Source: JAIEPT01 sp038217425 (GTDB lineage: Bacteria > Planctomycetota > Planctomycetia > Gemmatales > Gemmataceae). Taken from it: a stretch of 62,186 nt of DNA. How positions within the stretch are numbered: position 1 is the stretch's first letter; every line of letters starts with the position of its first letter. The stretch lies in the NCBI GenBank assembly GCA_038217425.1, contig JBBQPM010000012.1, forward strand, positions 1-62,186. Reading direction: 5' to 3'. The notes under the pieces are model-generated. The model saw only the letters and a list, made by a program, of their open reading frames with translations, searched no databases and was not told the origin of the DNA. Of this stretch, positions 17,080-24,966 are shown piece after piece. Made by a program: the position numbers and the translations under genes.

Positions 17080-19482
17080 CTAATTTCGCGTGATGGTTTC
17101 GTGCAAGTTGAGGAGCACGCGGGCCAGGCTCGCGTAAGTCGCCAACTCGACGCGGTCGACGTTCGCGGGGATCGGCGCCAGGCCCACTTTCAGGAACGAG
17201 TCCACGCTCTTGGGGGACTCGGCAAATTCCTTGTGATGCTTCTCCAGCAGGTCTTTCACGACGGCGCGCTCCTCTTTCGTCGGCTCGCGCTGCAGGGCCT
17301 GTTTCCACGCCCAGCCGACGCGGTCGGCGCCGCCGTCCTTCAAGATGCGACCGGCAAAGACGCGGGCCGCCTCCACGTAACTCGGGTCGTTGAGCAGCAC
17401 CAGCGCCTGCTGCGGAATGTTCGAGCGATTGCGGTCCGCGGCGCATTCTTCGCGGCTGGGCGCATCGAAGGCCGTCATGCTCGGATGCGGGAACGAACGC
17501 TGCCACCACGTGTACATGCCCCGGCGATACTGGTTGGCGTCCGTCGAGGCGTCGTACTTGCGGGGCGGGAAGTTCAGGTTTTCCCAGTAGCCGTCAGGCT
17601 GATACGGTTTGACGCTGGGCCCGCCGATCTTCGGGTTGAGCAGTCCGGCAATCGCGAGAGCGTTGTCGCGCACCAGTTCGGCGTCGATACGGAATCGGCT
17701 TTGACGGGCCAGGTCGCGGTTCTCCGGATCGCGCGCGAGTTGCTCCTTCGTGGCCGTCGAGACTTGCTTGTAGGTCTGACTCTTGACGATGGTGCGGACG
17801 AGATGCTTGACGTCCCAGCCCGAATCGCGAAATTCGCAGGCGAGCCAATCGAGCAATTCGGGGTTCGCGGGCCATTCGCCTTGCGAGCCGAGGTCGTCAA
17901 GGACTTTCGAAAGACCGATGCCGAAGAATTGCTTCCAGGTGCGATTGGCGAAGACGCGCGCGGTGAGCGGCTGATCTTTACTCACGAGCCATTTTGCCAA
18001 GTCGAGGCGAGTGAGCTTCTCGCCGGGCTTCGCCTTACCCGCGAGATACGTCGGCAGCGCCGGAGTCACGACTTCGCCCGAATTATCGAGCCAGTTGCCA
18101 CGCGGCAGGATCCGCACGGTTCGCGGCGTCTTCATCGACACCGAGATGATGCAGCGCGCCAGCGACTTGTCGAACTCGGCGACGGCGGCCGTCGCCTTGG
18201 TCACCTTCGCTTGCAGCTCGCCCAGTTGAGCCGGCGTGTTGGTTTTGCGGTATTCGTCGAGCTTCGCTTTTTGTTTGGCGTTCAGCGTGGCCGGTTCGAG
18301 TTTGAGGAGGTCGGCGATCTCCTTGGGCGGCGCCTTGGAGCCGAGCTTGGCGTTCTCGGCGTCGAACTGTTTTTGCAAGTCGGCCGCGATTTTTTTTAGT
18401 CGCTCGAGTTCGGCCGACTGTTCGGCGCCGACCACCAGGATGCCGGGTTCGCGTTTGCCGATGATGCCTTCCTGGAGGTCGGCGAAGAACGCTCCCAACG
18501 AATAGAAATCGCGGGCGGTGCTGGGATCGAACTTGTGATCGTGGCACTGGCAGCAGCCGATGGTTTGCCCGAGCCAGACGGTGCTGACGGCGCGGACGCG
18601 GTCGCCGAGCATGCGCGCCTCGTAGTCCTTGGCCTGGGCGCCCCCTTCTTCCGTGGTGAGTAGCAAGCGATTGAATGCCGAGGCGATCTTCTGCTCGAGC
18701 GTCGGATCCGGCAGCAGATCGCCCGCGAGCTGTTCGATCGTAAAGCGGTCGAAAGGCATGTTCCGGTTGAATGCGTTGATGACGTAATCGCGGTAGGGCT
18801 GGACGTTGCGCGGGGTATCGGAATGGTAGCCGATGGTGTCGGCGAAGCGGACGACGTCGAGCCAACCGATGGCCAGGCGTTCGCCGTAGTGGGGCGAAGC
18901 GAGGAGTTTCTCGACGAACGCGTCGTACGCCTGGGGAGTCTCGTCCTTGACGAACGCCTCGACTTGTTCCGGCGTGGGGGGCAGGCCGAGCAGATCGAAC
19001 GACAACCGTCGCGCCAACGTGCGACGATCGGCTTCGGGCGACGGTTTCAGGCCCAGCTTGGCGAGGCGCTGCTGCACGAGTGAGTCGATGCCGGCGTTGG
19101 CAGCTCGAACGGGTTTTTCGTAGGCCCAGTGTCCCTGGTACTCCGCTCCCTGCGCGATCCAGGTTTCAAGCAGTTTCTTTTGGTGGGGCGAGAGCTTCTT
19201 GTTGGACGCGGGGGGCGGCATGACTTCGTCCGCGTCCTTGGCATGGATTCGCGCGACGAGTTCGCTGTCGCCCGGTTTGCCGGGGACGATGAAGCCTTTG
19301 CCGACGGCCGACGCGCGTTCGTCGAGGCGCAGGCCCGCTTTGCGATGGTCCTTGTCGGGGCCGTGGCAGTGGAAGCAATTCTCGGAAAGGATCGGGCGAA
19401 TGTCGCGGTTGAAGACGATTTTGTCGTCCGCATGCGCGACAGGGGCGAGGAGGAGGGCGAGTATTAGAAAGCGCGGAGCCAT
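17080..19482 (-). CDS. planctomycete cytochrome c protein (PSCyt1/DUF1549/DUF1553)
   Basis: 800 residues, exported (signal peptide MAPRFLILALLLAPVAHA). PSCyt1 domain with heme motif CFHCH near residue 36 and a second cysteine pair CCQCHDHKF in the DUF1549 region (~310); DUF1549 begins near 130 (LVQQRLAKLGLKPSPEADR), a coiled-coil insert lies at ~360-440, and DUF1553 runs from ~490 (LTRLDLAKWLVSKDQPLTARVFANR) to the end. These multi-domain proteins are common in planctomycetes and are linked to polysaccharide use. The usual DUF1501 partner gene does not follow. Preceded by an inverted repeat. Confidence 0.95.
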   Translation of the reverse strand: MAPRFLILALLLAPVAHADDKIVFNRDIRPILSENCFHCHGPDKDHRKAGLRLDERASAVGKGFIVPGKPGDSELVARIHAKDADEVMPPPASNKKLSPHQKKLLETWIAQGAEYQGHWAYEKPVRAANAGIDSLVQQRLAKLGLKPSPEADRRTLARRLSFDLLGLPPTPEQVEAFVKDETPQAYDAFVEKLLASPHYGERLAIGWLDVVRFADTIGYHSDTPRNVQPYRDYVINAFNRNMPFDRFTIEQLAGDLLPDPTLEQKIASAFNRLLLTTEEGGAQAKDYEARMLGDRVRAVSTVWLGQTIGCCQCHDHKFDPSTARDFYSLGAFFADLQEGIIGKREPGILVVGAEQSAELERLKKIAADLQKQFDAENAKLGSKAPPKEIADLLKLEPATLNAKQKAKLDEYRKTNTPAQLGELQAKVTKATAAVAEFDKSLARCIISVSMKTPRTVRILPRGNWLDNSGEVVTPALPTYLAGKAKPGEKLTRLDLAKWLVSKDQPLTARVFANRTWKQFFGIGLSKVLDDLGSQGEWPANPELLDWLACEFRDSGWDVKHLVRTIVKSQTYKQVSTATKEQLARDPENRDLARQSRFRIDAELVRDNALAIAGLLNPKIGGPSVKPYQPDGYWENLNFPPRKYDASTDANQYRRGMYTWWQRSFPHPSMTAFDAPSREECAADRNRSNIPQQALVLLNDPSYVEAARVFAGRILKDGGADRVGWAWKQALQREPTKEERAVVKDLLEKHHKEFAESPKSVDSFLKVGLAPIPANVDRVELATYASLARVLLNLHETITRN

Positions 19483-19508
19483 GGCGGTGTCCCGTGAGAG
19501 TATTTTCA

Positions 19509-19587
19509 GCGTTTAGCCGCCGCGCCCTCGCGGCGCGAACCGGCGTATCGTTCTCGTCCGCGCCGCGAGGGCGCGGCGGTCAAACGC
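19509..19587. repeat. inverted repeat of the GTTTAGCCGCCGCG family
   Basis: Arms 19509-19540 and 19556-19587 are nearly complementary. The right arm covers the last codons and stop of cysS (stop at 19580-19582), so the repeat is part of the gene end. Related to copies at 11662 and 23599. Confidence 0.8.
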
Positions 19588-21064
19588 GGCGCCAGATCGT
19601 GCCGCCGGGGCGGTCCTCGATCGTCACGCCGATGTCCGTCAGACGCTTGCGGATCTGGTCGCCCAGGGCAAAATTCTTCGCCTTCCGCGCCTCGGCACGC
19701 AGGTCGATCAGAAGCTGCATCAGTCCCTGCACCAGACCGTCGTCGGCGCCGGTCTTGACCTCGATCGGCTTGTCGAAGATCCCGAGAATCTGGGCGAATT
19801 CCTTGAGGACCAGGGCGCCTCGCTCGAAGGCGCGGAGTTCGTCGGGCGACCCCTTGCCCGCCTCGAACTGACGCTGGTCGGCGAAGCGGTTGAGCGCCGT
19901 CAGCGATTCGTAGACGATGCCGATGGCGCCCCCCGTGTTGAAGTCGTCGTCCATGTGCTCCAGGAAACGCGACCACAGGCCGACCATGTCGGTCAGAAAC
20001 TCGGCGCCCGGTTGTCCCGCGTCGAACGCACGCCGACTCTTGGGCGCCTCGAGATCGAAGAAGCTCTTGTTCGTGATGCGCTGGAAGCGCTCGAAGAAGC
20101 GATGGAAGCCCTCGAGCGACTTTTGCATGTCCGTGAGGCGTTCGTCGCTGTACTCGATCGGGCTGCGGTAATGCGTGGCCAGGAGCAGGAAACGAACGGT
20201 TTCGGGGCGATACTTTTGCAGGAGATCGACGACGTTGACGACATTGCCGACGGAGCCGGCCATCTTCGCCTGGCCCATCTTGAGTAGGCCATTGTGCATC
20301 CAGTAGCGGGCGAAGGGGGCGTCGGTGAACGACTCGGATTGCGCGAGTTCGTTCTCGTGATGCGGGAACTGCAGATCGAGGCCGCCGCCGTGGATGTCGA
20401 GGGTTTTGCCGAGCAGCTTCATGGCCATGGCGGAGCATTCGATGTGCCAGCCGGGCCTGCCGCTGCCCCAGGGGCTGTCCCACGCGGGTTCGCCGGGCTT
20501 GGCGGCTTTCCACAGGGCGAAGTCGCCGGGGTTGCGTTTCTTCTCGCTGACTTCGACGCGGGCGCCCGCCTCGAGCTGCTCCGGATCGCGGTTGCAGAGC
20601 TTGCCGTAATCTTCATCTCGGCTCACGTCGAAATAGACGTCGCCGCCTGCGGGGTAGGCGTAATCCTTACGGATCAGGCCCTGCATGATGTCGATCATCC
20701 CTTGAATATGCTCGGTCGCGCGCGGCATCTGATCGATGCCGATCACGTTCAGCTTCTTGAGACACTCGAGGTAGTCGGCCGTCATCTTCTCGGCGAGTTC
20801 CTTGACTGTCGTGCCGAGTTCCGCCGCCCGTTTGATGAGTTTGTCGTCGACGTCGGTGATATTGACGACCCAGGTGACGTCGTAGCCAAGGTAGACTAGG
20901 TAGCGTTTGACGGTGTCGAAAATGACGGGCCCCACCATGTGGCCGATGTGGCTCGGTTTGTAGACGGTGGGCCCGCAGACGTACATCGTCACTTTGCCGG
21001 GCAGGACGGTCTGGAAGGGTTCTTTTTGCTTGGTGAGCGTGTTGTAGACGCGGAGGTTGTTCAT
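19580..21064 (-). CDS. cysS: cysteinyl-tRNA synthetase
   Basis: 494-residue class I synthetase that charges tRNA-Cys. CGPTVYKPSHIGH (~30-42) holds the zinc cysteine and the HIGH motif; GWHIECSAMA and FPHHENE supply the other zinc ligands. The KMSKS loop is altered: AKMAGSVGN replaces KMSKSLGN, so the second lysine is lost. The C-terminal DALR-type helical domain and the anticodon-binding end are present, and the length is normal (E. coli 461). Its ATG overlaps the stop of ispF (ATGA). The last residues are encoded by a dispersed repeat. Confidence 0.95.
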   Translation of the reverse strand: MNNLRVYNTLTKQKEPFQTVLPGKVTMYVCGPTVYKPSHIGHMVGPVIFDTVKRYLVYLGYDVTWVVNITDVDDKLIKRAAELGTTVKELAEKMTADYLECLKKLNVIGIDQMPRATEHIQGMIDIMQGLIRKDYAYPAGGDVYFDVSRDEDYGKLCNRDPEQLEAGARVEVSEKKRNPGDFALWKAAKPGEPAWDSPWGSGRPGWHIECSAMAMKLLGKTLDIHGGGLDLQFPHHENELAQSESFTDAPFARYWMHNGLLKMGQAKMAGSVGNVVNVVDLLQKYRPETVRFLLLATHYRSPIEYSDERLTDMQKSLEGFHRFFERFQRITNKSFFDLEAPKSRRAFDAGQPGAEFLTDMVGLWSRFLEHMDDDFNTGGAIGIVYESLTALNRFADQRQFEAGKGSPDELRAFERGALVLKEFAQILGIFDKPIEVKTGADDGLVQGLMQLLIDLRAEARKAKNFALGDQIRKRLTDIGVTIEDRPGGTIWRRV

Positions 21065-21540
21065 CGGATTTCCTCATCGATGAGAACGACGGCATGGCAA
21101 CCGATCGCCTCGGCCCTGCCGATGGCGCCGACCTTTTCGCCGGTCTTGGCTTTGACGTTGACGAGACGGGGATCGAGTCCCAGGAGTTCGGCGAGTCGAT
21201 TGCGGATGGCGAGCTTACTGGGGCCGAGCTTGGGCTCCTGCGCGAAGAGGGTGAGATCGACGTTGACGACGCGGAAGCCGAGTTCGCGCAATTTGACCAA
21301 CGTCCCCTCGAGAAAGAATGCGGAATCGCGGTCCTTGTACTGAGGATCGGTGTCGGGGTAGGCGTCGCCGATGTCGCCCAGGCCGGCGGCGCCGAGCAGC
21401 GCGTCGGTGAGGGCGTGCAGCACGACGTCGGCGTCGGAATGGCCAATGAGCCCGCGCGGGTGCGCGATGCGGACGCCTCCCAAAATCAAGGGACGGTCCG
21501 GCCCCAGACGGTGCGTATCGTGTCCCGAACCTACGCGCAT
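21061..21540 (-). CDS. ispF: 2-C-methyl-D-erythritol 2,4-cyclodiphosphate synthase
   Basis: 159 residues. Fifth step of the non-mevalonate isoprenoid pathway: converts CDP-methylerythritol 2-phosphate to the cyclic diphosphate. The metal ligands DTHRL (Asp8, His10) and His42 in HSDADVVLHALTDALLG are present, and KAKTGEKVGAIGRAEAI contains the conserved C-terminal motif. The ATG at 21540 with GGAGG upstream is preferred to the longer frame. Coupled to cysS by a 4-base overlap, a known arrangement. The ispD partner enzyme is encoded at 60.9 kb. Confidence 0.96.
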   Translation of the reverse strand: MRVGSGHDTHRLGPDRPLILGGVRIAHPRGLIGHSDADVVLHALTDALLGAAGLGDIGDAYPDTDPQYKDRDSAFFLEGTLVKLRELGFRVVNVDLTLFAQEPKLGPSKLAIRNRLAELLGLDPRLVNVKAKTGEKVGAIGRAEAIGCHAVVLIDEEIR

Positions 21541-21698
21541 CGGTTCCTGCCTCCGGAGTGCTCTTCCGTCATCGTACGAACAAACGCCCGGCCGCGAAAG
21601 CCCCCGTTTCGACGCCCGCGCGGCAAAACGACTTGTCGGCCCCGCGGGCGGCACGTAGCGTAACTGTGTCACCCTCCCTCGCCTCAAGGAATCCGTTC

Positions 21699-22481
21699 AT
21701 GGCTCGGCGCATCAAGGAACTCATGGCCCAGAAGAAGATGGTCAAGGCCTTCGGCGTCGGCCAACTGTGCGACCCGAAAGTCGTCGAGATGGTCGGCCTG
21801 CTCGGCTGGTGGGACGCCGTCTGGCTCGACCAGGAACACACCGGCATCACCATCGACCAGATCGGGGCGGCGGCGCGCGGGGCGAAGATGGCCGGGCTCG
21901 ATTGCTTCGTCCGCGTCGCTCCCACCGATTACGCCACGATCATGAGGCCCCTGGAAGCCGGCGCGTACGGGATCATGGCCGCCCAGATCCGCTCCGCCGA
22001 GCAAGCTGCTCAGGTCATCGAGTGGGCCAAATTCCATCCCCTGGGCCTGCGCGGCGTCAACAGCGGCGGCGTCGACGGCAACTACGGCGCGACCCGAGCG
22101 CCCCTCAATGAATACCTCGAGCGCGCCAACGACGAAACCTACGTCATCATGCAGATCGAGCACTTCCAGGCCGTCGACGCCATCGACGCCATCGCCGGGC
22201 TCAAGTCGCTCGACGCCGTGTTCATCGGCCCCGCCGACCTCAGCCAATCGATGGGCATCCCCGGACAGTGGGACCATCCCGACCTCACCAAGGCGATCGG
22301 CGAAGTCGCCAGGGCGTGCGCCAAGCACGGCATCACCTGGGCGATCCTCCCTTTCTCGCCGGCGCTGGCCAAGAAGTACGTCGAGATGGGATGCCGATTC
22401 CTGTCGGTCGGGTTCGACGTGCCGTTCGTCCTGCGCGGCGCCCGCGCGGTCAGCGAAGATTACGCCTGGCTCGACAAGTAA
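21699..22481 (+). CDS. HpcH/HpaI-type class II aldolase
   Basis: 260 residues, the TIM-barrel family of 2-keto-3-deoxy acid aldolases and citrate lyase-like enzymes. Characteristic stretches are DAVWLDQEHTGI (conserved acidic residue), FVRVAPTDYATIMRPLEAGAYGIMAAQI, and VFIGPADLSQSMG near residue 180. These enzymes cleave acyl chains to pyruvate or oxaloacetate and an aldehyde, with a divalent metal ion. Start ATG 21699; first gene of the five-gene rightward operon. Substrate cannot be read from sequence, but the LarA- and NagB-like neighbours suggest a sugar-acid or hydroxy-acid route. Confidence 0.88.
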   Translation: MARRIKELMAQKKMVKAFGVGQLCDPKVVEMVGLLGWWDAVWLDQEHTGITIDQIGAAARGAKMAGLDCFVRVAPTDYATIMRPLEAGAYGIMAAQIRSAEQAAQVIEWAKFHPLGLRGVNSGGVDGNYGATRAPLNEYLERANDETYVIMQIEHFQAVDAIDAIAGLKSLDAVFIGPADLSQSMGIPGQWDHPDLTKAIGEVARACAKHGITWAILPFSPALAKKYVEMGCRFLSVGFDVPFVLRGARAVSEDYAWLDK

Positions 22482-22482
22482 T

Positions 22483-22764
22483 ATGGACATCAAATGGCAC
22501 GACACCGATCCTGAAACCGGCGAACGCCGCTACCTCTGCGCCGAGCGCTTCGCCCACGAGTGGAGCTTCAAATATCGGCTCTCGCGCCGCGGCTACTGGA
22601 CCAAGTGCCTGGAGCCGACGCGCGAGATGTGGGTGCACATTCTCGAGATGATGGAACGCCGATACTGGCGCCGGGATGGCATCGAGGAAGCGGACATCAA
22701 GCAGATCCAGACGTTCATCAAAGAGATCGACGCCCGCGAAGCGTATCGAAACCTGCCGGATTAA
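22483..22764 (+). CDS. conserved hypothetical protein (93 aa)
   Basis: 93 residues rich in Trp, Arg, Tyr and Glu (MDIKWHDTDPETGERR ... MEMMERRYWRRDGI...). No signal peptide or membrane segment. Starts one base after the aldolase stop and ends 12 bases before the isomerase, so it is embedded in the operon. The longer open frame upstream is a shadow of the aldolase. Function unknown; operon position suggests a small accessory or regulatory subunit. Confidence 0.75.
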   Translation: MDIKWHDTDPETGERRYLCAERFAHEWSFKYRLSRRGYWTKCLEPTREMWVHILEMMERRYWRRDGIEEADIKQIQTFIKEIDAREAYRNLPD

Positions 22765-22776
22765 AGGAATCACACC

Positions 22777-23604
22777 ATGGCCTTTCGCTATGCAATCTGC
22801 AACGAGACCTACGAGAACTGGGAGCACGACAAGGTCTGCGCCAGCGCGGCCGCCCTCGGCTACACCGGGCTCGAAATCGCCCCGTTCACCCTGGCGCCAC
22901 GCATCACCGACGTCACCGGCGACCAGCGCAAACAGATCCGGGCGTCGGCCGAGGCGCACGGCCTGCAGATCATCGGCCTGCACTGGCTGCTCGCCAAGAC
23001 GGTCGGCCTGCAGCTGACGTCGGCCGACAACGACGTCCGGCAGAAGACCGCCGACTACCTCATCGCCCTGGCGAAGTGTTGCCGGGAGCTGGGCGGGTAT
23101 CTGATGGTGTTCGGCTCGCCGGCGCAGCGGCGCATCCCCGCCGGATGCACGTATCATCAGGCGCTCGATTTCGCAGTCGACACGTTTCGCCGGGCGCAGT
23201 CGGCGTTCGCGGACAACAACGTGACGCTGTGTGTGGAGCCGTTATCGCCCCCCGACGCCGACTTCCTCACGACGGCCGAGCAGGGCATGGAAATGCTCGA
23301 CCGGCTCGATCACCCGAACTTCGCCTTGCACCTGGACGTGAAGGCGATGACGACCGAGACGACGCCCCGGCCCGACTTGATCCGCAAACACGCGGGCCGG
23401 ATGGCGCACTTTCACGCCAACGACGCGAACCTGCGCGGCCCCGGCTTTGGCGACGTCGATTTCAAGCCGATCTTCCAGGCCCTCAAAGACGTGAAGTATC
23501 ACGGTTGGGTGTCGGTCGAGGTGTTCGATTACACGCCCGACGCCGAGACGATTGCGCGCGAGAGCATCCGCCACATGCGCGAAGTCGAAGCGAGCCTCGT
23601 TTAG
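22777..23604 (+). CDS. sugar phosphate isomerase/epimerase (AP-endonuclease 2 fold)
   Basis: 275-residue TIM-barrel protein of the xylose-isomerase-like superfamily. Metal-ligand patterns are visible: CVEPLSPPDADFL (Glu), FALHLDVKAM (Asp), MAHFHANDANLRGPGFGDVDF (His, Asp) and WVSVEVFDYTP (Glu). Family members isomerise or epimerise ketoses and inositols. Short 12-base gap from the preceding gene. The stop codon TAG lies inside a dispersed repeat (23599-23629). Confidence 0.85.
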   Translation: MAFRYAICNETYENWEHDKVCASAAALGYTGLEIAPFTLAPRITDVTGDQRKQIRASAEAHGLQIIGLHWLLAKTVGLQLTSADNDVRQKTADYLIALAKCCRELGGYLMVFGSPAQRRIPAGCTYHQALDFAVDTFRRAQSAFADNNVTLCVEPLSPPDADFLTTAEQGMEMLDRLDHPNFALHLDVKAMTTETTPRPDLIRKHAGRMAHFHANDANLRGPGFGDVDFKPIFQALKDVKYHGWVSVEVFDYTPDAETIARESIRHMREVEASLV

Positions 23605-23629
23605 CCGCCGCGCCCTCGCGGCGCGGACG
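23599..23629. repeat. single copy of the GTTTAGCCGCCGCG dispersed repeat
   Basis: Matches the left arms at 11662 and 19509 and contains its own palindrome (CCGCGCC...GGCGCGG). The isomerase stop codon (23602-23604) is the TAG inside GTTTAG. It sits within the operon, 32 bases before the LarA-like gene. Confidence 0.75.
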
Positions 23630-23660
23630 TGCGCTTTCGGAGAAAAAAACAGGAGATTGT

Positions 23661-24953
23661 ATGCCCTGGTTCAGTGAACGAGCCAAATCGATTTCGCGGG
23701 AACGTCTGCAGGCCCTCATGGCCCAGACCGCGGCCGAGGCCAAACGCCGACTCTCCGCCAAGCCCAAACGCGTGCTGTTGCTGCCTCCGGACATCACGCG
23801 CATGCACTCGGGCGCTGGCGTCCTCACCGAGATGCTCTACCGCGAGTTCGCCGACGAGGCCGACGTCCACGTCATCCCGACCCTCGGGCAACACGTGCCG
23901 CACACGCCCGAAGAGAACCGGACCATGTTCGGCTCCATCCCCGAGTCGCAGATCCACGCCCACGACTGGCGCGACGGCTGCGTCTCGATCGGCGAAATCC
24001 CGGCCGCGTACGTCAAGGACATCACGCAGGGCAAGGCCGACTGGGCGATCCCGATCACGCTCAATCGCATGCTCATGACCGAGCCGTGGGATCTCGTCAT
24101 CAACGTCGGCCATGTGGTGCCGCATGAGGTGCTCGGTTTCGCCAATCACAACAAGAACTATTTCATCGGCCTCGCCGGCAAGGACCTCATCTGCGCCTCG
24201 CACCTGGCGGCCGCATCGTGCGGGATCGAAAATAACCTCGGCACGCTGACCACCCCCGTCCGCGCCTGTTTCGACAAGGCCGAAGTCGAGTACCTCGGCA
24301 AGCTCCCCGATCTCTACGTGCAGATCGTGATGGCCCGCGACGCTCAGAACCATCTCGTGACGACCGGCCTGTACGTCGGCGACGACCGCGAAACGTATCT
24401 CGAAGCCGCCAAGCAGTCGCGGTCGCAGAACGTCACGATCTTCGACAAGCCGGTCAAGAAGATCGTCTGCGTCATGCAGGAAGATGAGTTCCGTAGCACC
24501 TGGGTCGCGAACAAGTCGGTCTACCGGACGCGCATGGCCCTCGCCGACGGCGGCGAGTTGCTCGTCATCGCCCCGGGTCTCAAGCGCTTCGGCGAACAGC
24601 CCGAAGTCGACGCCCTCATCCGCAAGTACGGCTACGCCGGCACGGAGAAGGTGAAGGCCCTGTACCGCACGAACGCCGACTTGCAGGATCTCGCCCACGC
24701 CGCGGCGCATCTGATGCACGGCTCGAGCGAGGGGCGTTTCACGATCCGCTATGCTCCCGGACATCTGACGCGGGCGGAGATGGAGGGCGTGAACTTCGCG
24801 TACGCCGACCTGGGCGAGACGCTGAAGCGATATGATCCCGCGAAGATGAAAGAGGGCTGGAACACGCTGCCCGACGGCGAGGAAGTGATGTTCATTCACA
24901 CGCCGTCGGCCGGGCTGTGGGCGTCGCGCGAACGCCTCGCGGGACGCATTTAA
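23661..24953 (+). CDS. LarA-like nickel-dependent racemase/epimerase
   Basis: 430 residues resembling lactate racemase LarA, which uses a nickel pincer nucleotide cofactor to racemise or epimerise 2-hydroxy acids. Family motifs: PPDITR (Asp44, Arg47), LGQHVPHTPEE (His78), then His155 with Lys165 ten residues later and His181 at +26; this spacing equals that of LarA His174/Lys184/His200, including the cofactor-attaching lysine. The LarA GG in the SGGxK segment is replaced (FANHNK). ATG at 23661 with AGGAGA upstream. No LarB, LarC or LarE lies in this window. Confidence 0.8.
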   Translation: MPWFSERAKSISRERLQALMAQTAAEAKRRLSAKPKRVLLLPPDITRMHSGAGVLTEMLYREFADEADVHVIPTLGQHVPHTPEENRTMFGSIPESQIHAHDWRDGCVSIGEIPAAYVKDITQGKADWAIPITLNRMLMTEPWDLVINVGHVVPHEVLGFANHNKNYFIGLAGKDLICASHLAAASCGIENNLGTLTTPVRACFDKAEVEYLGKLPDLYVQIVMARDAQNHLVTTGLYVGDDRETYLEAAKQSRSQNVTIFDKPVKKIVCVMQEDEFRSTWVANKSVYRTRMALADGGELLVIAPGLKRFGEQPEVDALIRKYGYAGTEKVKALYRTNADLQDLAHAAAHLMHGSSEGRFTIRYAPGHLTRAEMEGVNFAYADLGETLKRYDPAKMKEGWNTLPDGEEVMFIHTPSAGLWASRERLAGRI

Positions 24954-24966
24954 CGGAGTATCGTAC

